Source of the DNA: Thiothrix subterranea
GTDB lineage: Bacteria; Pseudomonadota; Gammaproteobacteria; Thiotrichales; Thiotrichaceae
Assembly: GCF_030930995.1 (NCBI RefSeq)
Contig: NZ_CP133217.1
Coordinates: forward strand, 310,001 to 374,000
Reading direction: 5' to 3'
Length of the DNA: 64,000 nt
Position numbers and translations under genes: made by a program
Shown: positions 19,327 through 27,623 of the stretch, piece after piece
How the letters are laid out: each line of letters begins with the position of its first letter
Numbering within the stretch: the stretch's first letter is position 1
The notes under the pieces: generated by a model
What the model saw: the letters and a program-made list of their open reading frames with translations, nothing else
Databases searched by the model: none
Told to the model about the DNA's origin: nothing

Positions 19327-20010
19327 TTATGATTGTTTTTCCGTTTCAGTAACAGGAAAGCGTTCTTTCACTTTACGTGCCGGATTTCCTGATACAAAAC
19401 TGTTGGCCTTGACCGGACTCATGACAATGGAATAAGGGGCAACAAAACATTCATCTTCGATAGTGACAGCGGGCAAAATAACCGCACCCAAACCAATCCC
19501 CACATTATTGCCAATCACAATAGGGGCGGATAACTGCGCCAACTCCCCGCCCCAACTGTAACAAACGCGCCGTTCTGGATTAGCCGAATCTGTCGGCAAG
19601 TTAGTAAGTGAGTAAATTTTTGCCCCAGAACCCGTACCACAATCATTCCCAATCTGCACCCCGCCATGCGCCTGAATCAATGAAAACGGCGTAATATGCA
19701 CATTACTCCCCACATGCAATTCACCAATTTCGTGCTGATAATTCGGATTTTCCAGCACTTTCGCACCCTGCTCTAAGGGCACTTTACCCGCCATTAAGAT
19801 GCAATAACGGTCAATCCACACGTTATCGCCTAGGTGAATATCCCTAGCGCCCTGAATAATCACGCCCTCATCAATGACAAGGTTTTTTCCACAACTGCCA
19901 AAACGACGGCTGTAATACCAAGAACGTACAGTACGCCCCGCCGAACCACCCAGCGGGCGAATAATGCTTCTCAGCAAGTTATCGAAAAATAATGCAATCG
20001 ACTTCAACAT
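19327..20010 (-). CDS. Left-handed beta-helix (hexapeptide repeat) acyltransferase
   Basis: A 227-residue protein with hexapeptide-repeat turns: LVIDEGVIIQGARDIHLGDNVWIDRYC, GELHVGSNVHITPFSLIQAHGGVQIGND and PIVIGNNVGIGLGAVILPAVTI, ending in the usual GNPARKVKERF. Such enzymes transfer acetyl or other acyl groups to sugars or amines. It is the last of a four-gene minus-strand set with FkbH-like, ACP and MaoC-SDR genes (32 bp gap). Its acyl donor may therefore be the local ACP rather than acetyl-CoA (inference). Confidence 0.85.
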   Translation of the reverse strand: MLKSIALFFDNLLRSIIRPLGGSAGRTVRSWYYSRRFGSCGKNLVIDEGVIIQGARDIHLGDNVWIDRYCILMAGKVPLEQGAKVLENPNYQHEIGELHVGSNVHITPFSLIQAHGGVQIGNDCGTGSGAKIYSLTNLPTDSANPERRVCYSWGGELAQLSAPIVIGNNVGIGLGAVILPAVTIEDECFVAPYSIVMSPVKANSFVSGNPARKVKERFPVTETEKQS

Positions 20011-20042
20011 GAATCATCCTTTTCTAATCGCTATGGGAAAAA

Positions 20043-21224
20043 TCAAGACATCACCTGTCCGCCGTTGACGCGAATGGTTTCGCCCGTCAAATAGTCGGAT
20101 TGACGCGAAGCAAGGAAAGCCACAACGCCCGCCACATCATCGGGCTTGGCAATGCGCCGCAGAGGGACACGCGCCGCCGCCATTAAGCGGATACGTTCCG
20201 GCACTTCCGCCAACTGCGCGGTATCGGTCATACCGGGCGCCACCATATTCACGCGAATCCCTTTGGGGGACAGCTCAATCGCCAACGCATGACTAAAGCC
20301 ATCCAACGCCGCCTTCGCGGTGATAAACGGCAACAAATTCCCCATCGGCGCTTCGATCAATTGCGCACTGATGTGGATAATTTTGCCGTAATTAGCGGCT
20401 TCCATTTGCGGCGTCACATGGCGCACGAGATAAAACGCACCTTGCAAAGCAGTCTGCAAGTGCGTATCAAAATCCTGCCATTGCACATCTTCCCAGCGGA
20501 TAGCCGCCATCGGAGCCGTGGTGCAATTGACCAGTACCGTAATATTGCCCAAATGCCGCTGCACATAATGCGCCATATTCGCAACAGCGGTTTCGTTACG
20601 AATATCCGCCGCCACCATCACCGCTTTTTGCCCGGTTGCTTCAACATCGCGCAGCACCGCTTCCGCATTCGCCACTTGCGTGAAATAGTGAACCGCCACA
20701 TCAAAACCGGCTGCCGCCAAGTGACGGCATACCGCGCCACCAATGCCACCTGAACCGCCCACGACTAATGCCACCGGGCGCGGTGGTTCTGGCTCGATAC
20801 TGGCATCGTCCTCGATTTCCACGACTTTAATTTTCGCAACGCCCGTGGTGACTTTTTGACGGTGTTGATTAAAAATATCCGTCTGCAATTCAATAACTTG
20901 CATTCGATCAATCTTACGCAACACCTCGGCGCGTACCGTGAGAGTATCGCCCACCCTCACCGGTAACAGGAATTCGAGATTTTGGGCGAACCACAACGCG
21001 CCATCGCCCGGCAAGCGCGTGCCGATAATGGTGGAGATAAACGATACCCCCAACATGCCGTGCGCCACCGGCTTTTTGAAACTGGTACGGGCAGCGTAAG
21101 TGGGGTCAACGTGCAAGCGATTATCGTCGCCGCTCAATTCCACAAAACGTTCCAGATCTTTATCTGTTACGACATGTTCCAGTTCGGCAACCTGCCCAAC
21201 CAGAATTTCATCAAAACGCGCCAT
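20043..21224 (-). CDS. MaoC-like dehydratase fused to an SDR oxidoreductase
   Basis: A 393-residue fusion. Residues 1-135 are a hot-dog MaoC domain with ELSGDDNRLHVDPTYA (Asp33 and His38 as the expected catalytic pair). Residues 148-393 are a short-chain dehydrogenase like FabG, with GGSGGIGG at 156-163 for NAD(P)H, Ser286, and the C-terminal SRQSDYLTGETIRVNGG. The expected catalytic tyrosine of YxxxK is phenylalanine (Phe300, Lys304), and the usual NNAG is NCTT, so reductase activity is doubtful. It sits between the ACP and acyltransferase genes, and a role in processing an ACP-bound hydroxyacyl unit is inferred. Confidence 0.87.
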   Translation of the reverse strand: MARFDEILVGQVAELEHVVTDKDLERFVELSGDDNRLHVDPTYAARTSFKKPVAHGMLGVSFISTIIGTRLPGDGALWFAQNLEFLLPVRVGDTLTVRAEVLRKIDRMQVIELQTDIFNQHRQKVTTGVAKIKVVEIEDDASIEPEPPRPVALVVGGSGGIGGAVCRHLAAAGFDVAVHYFTQVANAEAVLRDVEATGQKAVMVAADIRNETAVANMAHYVQRHLGNITVLVNCTTAPMAAIRWEDVQWQDFDTHLQTALQGAFYLVRHVTPQMEAANYGKIIHISAQLIEAPMGNLLPFITAKAALDGFSHALAIELSPKGIRVNMVAPGMTDTAQLAEVPERIRLMAAARVPLRRIAKPDDVAGVVAFLASRQSDYLTGETIRVNGGQVMS

Positions 21225-21259
21225 GCCCGCCCCTTCTGCTGCTCAATGACATTATGAGA

Positions 21260-21550
21260 TTAATAATAGCTAAACAAACCATCATCAGCCGGTGCTGACG
21301 TTTCATTCTCACACTTGTATAAAGTCAGCGCCACAATATCTGCCGCCGTTTCCAACTGCGCAAACTCTTCTTCGGTATAGCGAATATTGAATTCTTCTTC
21401 TAACAGCAGCAAGATTTCCACCTGCTTGAGTGAATCCCAATCCTTGCGTCCGCTCATGCTTAACCATACGCCCTCATCAGCGGCAACCGGCTTACCCAAA
21501 ATAGCGACCAGCGCTTGCTTCAGAGTATCCTTGATTTTTTGTGAATCCAT
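21260..21550 (-). CDS. Acyl carrier protein
   Basis: A 96-residue ACP-like protein. The phosphopantetheine attachment motif is DSL in GRKDWDSLKQVEIL, with Ser40 as the carrier residue. The following EEEFNIRYTEEEF matches helix III of carrier proteins. The C-terminal 20 residues (APADDGLFSYY) extend beyond a typical ACP. It is 6 bp downstream of the FkbH-like gene and 35 bp upstream of the MaoC-SDR gene, so it is probably dedicated to this cluster rather than general fatty-acid synthesis. Confidence 0.9.
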   Translation of the reverse strand: MDSQKIKDTLKQALVAILGKPVAADEGVWLSMSGRKDWDSLKQVEILLLLEEEFNIRYTEEEFAQLETAADIVALTLYKCENETSAPADDGLFSYY

Positions 21551-21556
21551 GTTTTG

Positions 21557-23275
21557 TTATTCCTCAATTAATTGGACGCTTTGTACAGGCGTGAACTGTT
21601 CAAGGGTTTGTCTAGGGATGCCGTTCAGCCCTTCTTGAACGGCATCGGGTGCTACTTGCAAATGCCCTGCCAACCATGCCTGTGCTGGCTGATTGCGCGG
21701 GCCGTGTTGGACACGGAAACACACTTGTTCACAGGTCTGAAACTGCGGCAAATTGCGAATCGTCCACAACACAATGGTGTCTTCCAATTGTCGCCCTAAA
21801 GCGCGGCAACTGATGCACAATTCCTCAATGATGAGTAAATCACCATGACGCTCAGCCACAATAACCGCAATGATACCACTATCCGACAAGCGGTCTTTCA
21901 ATTGCACGCAAGCGACAGCAGAATTTTCACTGTTATAGCGCTCGGTCAACTCGGACAAACTAAAGCGGCGCATCGCCAAATTAAACTGGTTGGTTTTCTT
22001 ACACAAATCAGCCAAGCGCGACAAATGTTCTTGCGGTGCATGGTTAAACACCAGTGTCACCTGCAAATTGCGCAAATATTCTTCTGGGTCAGTCACTTCC
22101 GTCAGCAACGCTTCGCGCAAAGCATTGGCTTTCATATCCTGATTACGCTTGACGTCATCAGCGGTCACTTTCCAGCGCCACAATGCCGGGTAATGTTCAA
22201 GCGCTCGACGGGTCAATTCAGCATTTTCGTGCGCATGAATCGCATGTACTTGAGGTAATTGGCTGGTCACTGCGACGAGTTCGCCGAGATTATCATCCAC
22301 GAATAATACCGCGTCAGGGGAAATCCGCAACGCTTGTGCCACCCGTGCAATCGCACTGGCTTTATCGCCCCACGATACTTCGGTTGCCGCGAAGTCGTCC
22401 CATTTCAGTGGGAAATCGTCGCGTTGTGCAAACAGATCTTCCACATCCACCCGTTCATTGCGTGAGACGAGTGCGAGAAAAATACCTTTTTGCTGCAACG
22501 CTTTGACGGATTCTTGCAAGGCTTTATGCTGCGGGGTTAAGGCCACCCCGTGAATCCCGTCTTCGCCCAAAATACCTTGGTGCAAGGTATTATCCAAATC
22601 CAAGGCCAATGCCTTAATCGGTGGTGATAACGCCGCTGGCAACCAATGGCAAGCCAATTTACGCGCCAACAAAGGCTGTGCCGCATTACTAATCGGTGAA
22701 CCAGTTGCCACCGCAATGCGCATATCCAGCAATTCCACCCTGGCTTCGGCGCACACGCTGCCAATATCCGCAAAGTAAATATCCGGCAAGGTATCGACCA
22801 GCGCTTGCATTTGCTGGTGTTGCTCCGCATTTTGCAACCAGGTCGCCACAATAATCGGTACGTTTGACGCCGCACGCAATACGCTCAAGCGCGTCAACAG
22901 CCACTCACTCCACGCTGCAAAATCGGTATTCGCCAAATAACGGCTGCTATCTAGCCACAACAATTCCAGATCAGCGGCTTCGCGCCCCGCAAACATCAAG
23001 GAATCGTCATAATCACCGAAGTTAAACGCCACCTGCCAGCGCCCAAACGCAAAATACGGTTGCGCCAAACTCACAATGGATTCTAAGGCGTGATTACGCC
23101 AAACATTCACGCTGACCGACCGATTTTGCTCAGCCCCTAAATTCAGTTGCTGTAAAGACAAACGGGTAGGACGCGCCGTAAACAAGGTCGGCTGACTTTC
23201 CATCCGTTTGATAATTAAAGACATCTCAGGAATCATCACATCCCGCTCCAGACAAATTTCATCAAGTATTGACAC
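21557..23275 (-). CDS. FkbH-like HAD-IIIC protein with GNAT-like C-terminus
   Basis: A protein of up to 572 residues. The HAD motif I DLDNTLHQGILGEDG lies at about 226-240, after an SGNH-like N-terminal region. A GNAT-like part follows (EEYLRNLQVTLVFNHAP, then CRALGRQLEDTIVLW). FkbH-type enzymes dephosphorylate 1,3-bisphosphoglycerate and load the glyceryl unit onto an ACP, and an ACP gene is the next gene. The start is uncertain: GTG at 23275 has no ribosome site, while ATG at 23236 (559 residues) has GGAG 9 nt upstream and may be the real start. Product and pathway end point are unknown. Confidence 0.88.
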   Translation of the reverse strand: MSILDEICLERDVMIPEMSLIIKRMESQPTLFTARPTRLSLQQLNLGAEQNRSVSVNVWRNHALESIVSLAQPYFAFGRWQVAFNFGDYDDSLMFAGREAADLELLWLDSSRYLANTDFAAWSEWLLTRLSVLRAASNVPIIVATWLQNAEQHQQMQALVDTLPDIYFADIGSVCAEARVELLDMRIAVATGSPISNAAQPLLARKLACHWLPAALSPPIKALALDLDNTLHQGILGEDGIHGVALTPQHKALQESVKALQQKGIFLALVSRNERVDVEDLFAQRDDFPLKWDDFAATEVSWGDKASAIARVAQALRISPDAVLFVDDNLGELVAVTSQLPQVHAIHAHENAELTRRALEHYPALWRWKVTADDVKRNQDMKANALREALLTEVTDPEEYLRNLQVTLVFNHAPQEHLSRLADLCKKTNQFNLAMRRFSLSELTERYNSENSAVACVQLKDRLSDSGIIAVIVAERHGDLLIIEELCISCRALGRQLEDTIVLWTIRNLPQFQTCEQVCFRVQHGPRNQPAQAWLAGHLQVAPDAVQEGLNGIPRQTLEQFTPVQSVQLIEE

Positions 23276-23437
23276 TTTTTAACATACATAACGCTACCTT
23301 ACCTGATTGTCAGGATGCAGTAACAGAATGACCCGATCAACTGTCATAAGGGGCTTAATTGACAAATGACGCTTATTTATTATAGGCGGCGGTTAGCGCA
23401 TCAGCAACACACTGCTTATTTATATAGAAGTCCCCAC

Positions 23438-23875
23438 TCAAACTTGCAACCAAAATGTCACCGGGCCATCGTTGGTGAGTGACACCTGCATATCCGCGCC
23501 AAACACCCCGGTTTGCACCATTGCCAACTGGTGCCGAGCCTGTTCCACAAAGTAAGTAAACAGCGTTTTACCCTGATCAGGCGGCGCTGCGGGCGTAAAA
23601 CTGGGGCGCATCCCCTTGCGGGTGTCGGCGGGCAACGTGAATTGCGGCACAATCAGCAACCCACCGCTAATTTCACGTAACGAAAGATTCATTTTCCCGT
23701 GCACATCGGGAAAAATGCGGTAGCCCAACACCCTTTCCAGTAAACGCTCGGCCTGTGCCTCGGTGTCCGCTTTTTCCACGCCCAGCAATAACAAAATCCC
23801 GCGCTCAATCTGACCAACGGTCACACCATCAATGTCAACTTGCGCATGAGAGACGCGCTGAATTAAGCCAATCAT
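23438..23875 (-). CDS. dtd: D-aminoacyl-tRNA deacylase
   Basis: A 145-residue homodimeric enzyme that hydrolyses D-amino acids (and glycine mischarged on tRNA-Ala) from tRNA. The start [17 protein letters not shown], the [17 protein letters not shown] segment and the Gly-cisPro motif NDGPVTFW are standard. The other family motif, SQFTL, reads PQFTL here, a Ser-to-Pro change in the active-site strand that is unusual. The gene overlaps the stop of pip by 4 bp (ATGA). Confidence 0.93.
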   Translation of the reverse strand: MIGLIQRVSHAQVDIDGVTVGQIERGILLLLGVEKADTEAQAERLLERVLGYRIFPDVHGKMNLSLREISGGLLIVPQFTLPADTRKGMRPSFTPAAPPDQGKTLFTYFVEQARHQLAMVQTGVFGADMQVSLTNDGPVTFWLQV

Positions 23876-24828
23876 GCCAAATAATCCACCAATGCATCGG
23901 TCGCTTGTACCAAAGCTTGCTGAATCAGCGCCTCACTCGCCGCATGACCGCTGTCGGGAATCACATGAAAATCCGCGTTAGGCCATGCCTGATGCAGCGC
24001 AAACGCCTGTTCCAATGGGCAAATCATATCGTAACGCCCGTGAATAATACTGCCCGGCAAATGCGCAATCCGGTGCGCATTCGCCAGCAATTGATTCGGT
24101 TCGAGGAAACCGTTATTGATAAAATAATGCGCCTCAATCCGCGCCACACTCATCGCGGTGTACGGGTCGGTGAAATGCGACAACACGCTCTCTTTCTGTT
24201 GCAAATTAGCGCAACGCGCTTCCCACGTTGACCACGCTTTCGCCGCTTGCATTCGCGCAATTTCGTTGTCACCCGTTAAGCGCCGGTAATACGCCGCCAC
24301 CATATCGCCGCGTTCCGCTTCGGGAATGGGTGCTAAGTAATCTTGCCAATAATCGGGGTAAATACGCTCAATGCCCTGCCCCACTTGGTAAAACCAATCA
24401 ATATCGCGTGGGCGACACAGAAAAATACCGCGCAAAATCATCCCGTTCACCCGCGCCGGATACGACTCCGCATACGCCAGCGCCAAGGTCGAACCCCACG
24501 AACCGCCAAACAACACCCACTGATCAATCCCCACATGTTCGCGGATCAATTCCATATCGGCGACCAAATCCCACGTCGTATTGCGCTCCAACGACGCATG
24601 AGGTTTGGAACGCCCACAACCGCGCTGATCAAACAAGATAATGCGGTACAAATTCGGGTCAAAAAATTGCCGATGCCAAGGTTCACAACCGGAACCGGGG
24701 CCACCGTGCAAGAACACCACCGGCAAACCATCCGGCACGCCGCATTCTTCCACATAAAGTTCATGCACATCATCCACCTTCAGGTAAAAATGATGGTTAT
24801 CACGGATGGGGGGGTAAAGCGCACTCAC
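23872..24828 (-). CDS. pip: Proline iminopeptidase (prolyl aminopeptidase)
   Basis: An alpha/beta-hydrolase of about 318 residues that removes N-terminal proline from peptides. [20 protein letters not shown] forms the oxyanion region, [14 protein letters not shown] holds the nucleophilic serine, and [12 protein letters not shown] the catalytic histidine. I prefer the GTG at 24828, which has AAGGAG 8 nt upstream and gives the usual VSALYPPI start. A longer in-frame start at 24852 would place that ribosome site inside the gene. It overlaps dtd by 4 bp. The left end of the integrated element lies 82 bp upstream. Confidence 0.93.
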   Translation of the reverse strand: MSALYPPIRDNHHFYLKVDDVHELYVEECGVPDGLPVVFLHGGPGSGCEPWHRQFFDPNLYRIILFDQRGCGRSKPHASLERNTTWDLVADMELIREHVGIDQWVLFGGSWGSTLALAYAESYPARVNGMILRGIFLCRPRDIDWFYQVGQGIERIYPDYWQDYLAPIPEAERGDMVAAYYRRLTGDNEIARMQAAKAWSTWEARCANLQQKESVLSHFTDPYTAMSVARIEAHYFINNGFLEPNQLLANAHRIAHLPGSIIHGRYDMICPLEQAFALHQAWPNADFHVIPDSGHAASEALIQQALVQATDALVDYLA

Positions 24829-24909
24829 GCATTCGTCTCCTTGGTTTAGCAATCGCTCACGGCATCCAGCTAGTATAAAAGAAAATTGTCTGTCAGGTTT
24901 GTTGTATAT

Positions 24910-24924
24910 CGGTGTAGCATACGC
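24910..24924 (+). other. Putative attL, 15-bp direct repeat
   Basis: CGGTGTAGCATACGC is identical to the copy at 36258-36272. It lies 82 bp upstream of the pip start, in non-coding DNA; no tRNA is present. Flanking bases differ between the copies, so the shared core is 15 bp. Confidence 0.8.
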
Positions 24925-25075
24925 GCTTATTCCTATATTTCACTTAAATATCAATAACTTATTATAAAAATACGCCTCAAAAAACACTGTAAAACTTACA
25001 TTCACGCATTAACAAAAACAGACACTTGCAGGATTTTTTACAAATGGTTCTTCCCTGAATTCCAGTCAATCGCCC

Positions 25076-25212
25076 TGTACTAAAACTTACAATATTTAGT
25101 ACACAACCCGAAACTATGTAGCATGACGGTTTATAAGGGTTCAAGCGGTAGCAAAACTGTACTAAAAGTTGTACTAAAATAATGTTAGCTAACATCTAAG
25201 ATATTTAGTACA
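25076..25212 (+). promoter_or_regulatory. Candidate res site upstream of the resolvase gene
   Basis: A 28-bp perfect inverted repeat (TGTACTAAA at 25076-25084, TTTAGTACA at 25095-25103) has the length of a resolvase crossover subsite. Further copies of the same 9-mer follow: TGTACTAAA at 25158-25166 and 25170-25178, and its inverse at 25204-25212. The group lies 68-204 bp upstream of the serine recombinase start, the usual place for res subsites I-III, which also autoregulate the gene. Repressor operators are the alternative. Confidence 0.65.
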
Positions 25213-25279
25213 ATGGTTACAAGTTAAGTTACATTTTTGATACACCATGCTACGGCATGAACCAAAAACGGGAGTTTTT

Positions 25280-25840
25280 ATGAAAATCGGATATGCGCGG
25301 GTTTCTTCCACGGGTCAAGACTATCAAACGCAACTGGATAAGCTCCAAGCGGCTGGATGCGAGAAAGTCTTTCACGAAAAGCAATCAGGCAAAAGTGCAG
25401 ACGATCGGGTTCAATTGCAAGCGGCGCTAGAATTTGCGCGTGAAGGTGATGTGTTCGTGATTACGAAGCTCGACCGTCTGGCACGTAGCATGAATGACCT
25501 CACCAGCATCACCAGCGAATTGCAAAAGAAAGGGGTAGGCTTCGTTGTGACCGATCAGCAAATTGACACCACCACACCCACTGGAAAGCTCTTATTCAAC
25601 ATTTTGGGCAGTCTGGCAGAATTTGAACGTGACCTTATCAATAGTCGCTGTGACGAAGGCAGACGGGCGGCAAAAGTAAAAGGTGTTGTCTTCGGACGCA
25701 AACCCAAGATGACCGATGAACAGCTTGAAGCACTGAGAAGCGACGTTAAGGCTGGCGTTCTCTCTATGCAGCAAATCGCGGATAAGTACGGAATTGCCAG
25801 AAATTCGGTTTACAGGCTTGCTGGTGCGAAAGCGGCATAG
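25280..25840 (+). CDS. Serine recombinase (resolvase/invertase family)
   Basis: A 186-residue small serine recombinase. The start at 25280 has GGGAG upstream and gives MKIGYARVSSTGQDY with catalytic Ser9. TKLDRLARSMNDL and GKLLFNILGSLAEFERDLI are the standard active-site and long-helix segments. The C-terminal helix-turn-helix is MSMQQIADKYGIARNSVYRL-like (residues about 160-180). It lies next to a res-like array and probably resolves element multimers or cointegrates. No invertible segment was recognised next to it. Confidence 0.93.
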   Translation: MKIGYARVSSTGQDYQTQLDKLQAAGCEKVFHEKQSGKSADDRVQLQAALEFAREGDVFVITKLDRLARSMNDLTSITSELQKKGVGFVVTDQQIDTTTPTGKLLFNILGSLAEFERDLINSRCDEGRRAAKVKGVVFGRKPKMTDEQLEALRSDVKAGVLSMQQIADKYGIARNSVYRLAGAKAA

Positions 25841-25929
25841 ATCACACACTATCGTCACGAATCAAGAGCCGTACCTGATGCGGCTTTTTTGTGTCCGTCA
25901 CATTTCCTGAATTCTGAAAACGTTTAAAG

Positions 25930-26092
25930 TTCATCACATTCATCACATTCATCACAGCCTTAATAAAATCAACCACTTGAAAAAATGCCTTCATCACAAG
26001 TCCGTCACAAACGCCCCTATAGTCCATCACAGCCATCACAGAAGACGGGAATAACGGCGCATTGCATCACATCAGAGGGTGAGTTCATCACA
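25930..26092 (-). repeat. Iteron-like array of 9-mers (TGTGATGAA on the minus strand)
   Basis: On the plus strand TTCATCACA occurs in tandem at 25930-25938, 25939-25947 and 25948-25956, again at 25990-25998 and 26084-26092. One- or two-base variants sit at 26023-26031, 26032-26040 and 26063-26071. The same 9-mer in the opposite orientation recurs at 34462-34542 near the other end of the element. Iterons of a replication origin bound by the element's replication protein are a reasonable reading. The stretch has no supported gene. Confidence 0.7.
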
Positions 26093-26096
26093 AGCA

Positions 26097-26113
26097 AAAA
26101 CCCATGTATTAAT
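26097..26113 (+). promoter_or_regulatory. Shared upstream 17-mer, copy 1
   Basis: AAAACCCATGTATTAAT occurs here, 54 bp before the RHH gene. A copy with one change (C for T) occurs at 32072-32088, 60 bp before AlpA. The matching positions in front of two gene blocks suggest a common promoter or regulator site. No -35/-10 assignment is certain. Confidence 0.45.
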
Positions 26114-26167
26114 TCCCAAGTCTGCAAATAGTTGAACAATCGTTTAACGATCAATCAAAGAGGCACT

Positions 26168-26335
26168 ATGACACCATCCAAGATCATGGGCTTGCGACTT
26201 CCGCCCGCGTTGAAACGCGAATTTGCGGAAATTGCCAGCCAGAAAGACACCACGGTCTCGGCATTAAGCCGTGGACTAATTGAAACTTTTGTCAAAAAAC
26301 ACAGGAAAAACAACCATGCCAGCCTTAACCGTTAA
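26168..26335 (+). CDS. Small ribbon-helix-helix DNA-binding protein
   Basis: A 55-residue protein starting at the ATG at 26168, which follows AAAGAGG; an earlier in-frame ATG at 26132 lacks this. IMGLRLPPALKREFAEIASQKDTTVSALSRGLIETFV has the beta-strand plus two-helix pattern of Arc/CopG-like repressors. It leads a plus-strand gene run, and its end overlaps the next gene by 20 bp. A role in controlling the element's left operon is inferred. Confidence 0.7.
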   Translation: MTPSKIMGLRLPPALKREFAEIASQKDTTVSALSRGLIETFVKKHRKNNHASLNR

Positions 26336-26723
26336 TCTCACGTCCGAAGAATTCGACCTTTTGACCACCAAAGCGGGCAAGCACGATCTTTCGGAAATCG
26401 TGAAAATCGCACTTGACGAATATTTTTCAACACACAGATTTGTCGAAACAAACACCGTGCCACTCGATTTGTCTGGAAGCGGCAAGGCAATTGCAGCCTT
26501 GGAAGCCGACCGCATCGACTTGAACAAGCCGCTTCCGCCCAACCGCTACGAACGCCGGTTCGACAATAACCGCCTTCGGTTTGAAACCGACGAGGACTTT
26601 GAAAAAGCGATGTCTGCTTATCGCTGGCGCTTGGACTTGTACGAGGCGGAAAAAGCCACTTTTGAACGCAAAAGAAGCGCGGGCAATATCAACGAATGGG
26701 GCGGTGTTTCTTGTGTTCTTTGA
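26316..26723 (+). CDS. Hypothetical element protein with RHH-like N-terminus
   Basis: A 135-residue protein from the ATG at 26316 (AGGA upstream). The first 35 residues (ALTVNLTSEEFDLLTTKA, then LSEIVKIALDEYF) look like a ribbon-helix-helix module. The rest is charged, with NRYERRFDNNRLRFETDEDFEKAM and a helical YRWRLDLYEAEKATFERKR segment. I do not recognise the family. It overlaps the preceding RHH gene by 20 bp. Confidence 0.6.
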   Translation: MPALTVNLTSEEFDLLTTKAGKHDLSEIVKIALDEYFSTHRFVETNTVPLDLSGSGKAIAALEADRIDLNKPLPPNRYERRFDNNRLRFETDEDFEKAMSAYRWRLDLYEAEKATFERKRSAGNINEWGGVSCVL

Positions 26724-26756
26724 TGCACCCCTATGTGCCACAAGTGACTGATTAAA

Positions 26757-27158
26757 ATGCCAAAACCGACCAAAACACGGCAGGCTAGACAAGCGGCTTT
26801 GCGCGAAGAATTGCAAAGCCGTGAGTATTTGCGCCAGATTCACGGAATTCTTGCAAGCGATTGGCAACCCGAAAATGTGTCTGTGAATACCGCGAAAATG
26901 AACGGGTACTTTCGACTATTGGCTAAATCGCTTCCAGATTGCAAGGAACTGCCCGTGGTGCTGGAAGTTGACCAAACCCTACCACTTGCCCAACGAGCCG
27001 AAGCCGTGGCTTCTGCGGCGATTGCTGGCACGATCACGCCAACAGAAGCCAACGCCTTGCTAAACGTAATGGGGCGCGTGGCTGAAATCAAAGCGGTTCA
27101 CGAACTCGAAGCACGAATTTTGAAACTGGAATTACTCGAAAATGACAGCAGCGACTAA
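26757..27158 (+). CDS. Hypothetical element protein, DUF5681-like C-terminus
   Basis: A 133-residue protein. The segment LPVVLEVDQTLPLAQRAEAV, then AAIAGTITPTEANALLNVMGRVAEIKAV and ELEARILKLE resembles the C-terminal part of DUF5681 proteins from phages and integrative elements. That assignment is from pattern memory and needs a profile search. The N-terminus is basic. Its end overlaps the next gene by 17 bp. Confidence 0.6.
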   Translation: MPKPTKTRQARQAALREELQSREYLRQIHGILASDWQPENVSVNTAKMNGYFRLLAKSLPDCKELPVVLEVDQTLPLAQRAEAVASAAIAGTITPTEANALLNVMGRVAEIKAVHELEARILKLELLENDSSD

Positions 27159-27519
27159 ACATTTGCACAAGCGCGTTTTGAATCTTGAAATCGGCGACGA
27201 TGAAGACCCGATTTTCCCCGCACCGAATGCGCCGGAACTCGCAGAACTGCACCAGCAATTCATGGATTCATTGGGGAATGAGGGCGATTTGATGCGGCGG
27301 CGTGGTGAGTTCATCCGAGAATGGGCTGAAGCGCACGAAAAAGGCGACGATCTAGCAGACATTGAACGGCGTTGGTCATCCGTTGAAGCTGAAATTTCCC
27401 AAAACAGGGCAAGCCTTGAAGAATGCGGAAATCGAAGCGCAACCATGCTTTCTGAATCACTGACAAAACAGCGGCGCGAATTGACGGCGGCGAAAGCTGC
27501 AAGGATGCACGGGCTATGA
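27142..27519 (+). CDS. Hypothetical element protein
   Basis: A 125-residue acidic protein, mostly predicted helical (LAELHQQFMDSLGNEGDLMRRRGEF and ADIERRWSSVEAEISQNRASL look coiled-coil-like). No family is recognised. It overlaps its upstream neighbour by 17 bp and the next small reading frame by 4 bp (ATGA), so it belongs to the same translationally linked run. Confidence 0.55.
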   Translation: MTAATKHLHKRVLNLEIGDDEDPIFPAPNAPELAELHQQFMDSLGNEGDLMRRRGEFIREWAEAHEKGDDLADIERRWSSVEAEISQNRASLEECGNRSATMLSESLTKQRRELTAAKAARMHGL

Positions 27520-27623
27520 AGAAACCAGCCAAACGCCCAAAATTGACGGCTTGCAAGCTTCTGTATGCCAGACTCGACCAACCGCCACCGAAACCGGCGC
27601 AAACGCCACCAGCGAAGAAATGA
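27516..27623 (+). CDS. Small basic proline-rich peptide (35 aa), uncertain
   Basis: An ATG overlapping the previous stop (ATGA) opens a 35-residue frame beginning MKKPAKRPKLTACKLL and ending PPAKK. It is short and basic, and no family is recognised. Support comes only from ATGA overlaps at both ends, the same pattern seen throughout the element. Confidence 0.35.
   Translation: MKKPAKRPKLTACKLLYARLDQPPPKPAQTPPAKK

Noticed and set aside
23276-23437. A TTGACA followed by TTATAG on the plus strand, looking like a promoter.
   Set aside because: Spacing is only about 15 bp, and it would read into the 3' end of dtd on the wrong strand.
24977-25195. A 72-codon minus-strand frame between attL and the resolvase.
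   Set aside because: It reads through the res-like dyads, is Cys-rich with poor composition, and has no ribosome site.
25842-26039. A 65-codon minus-strand frame with repeated Met-Asn-Val.
   Set aside because: It is the translation of the iteron array. There is no ribosome site and no resemblance to a protein family.
25930-26092. Short repeats with irregular spacing that could suggest a small CRISPR.
   Set aside because: The 9-bp units are partly in direct tandem, far too short for CRISPR repeats, and recur in a helicase gene. Iterons fit better.
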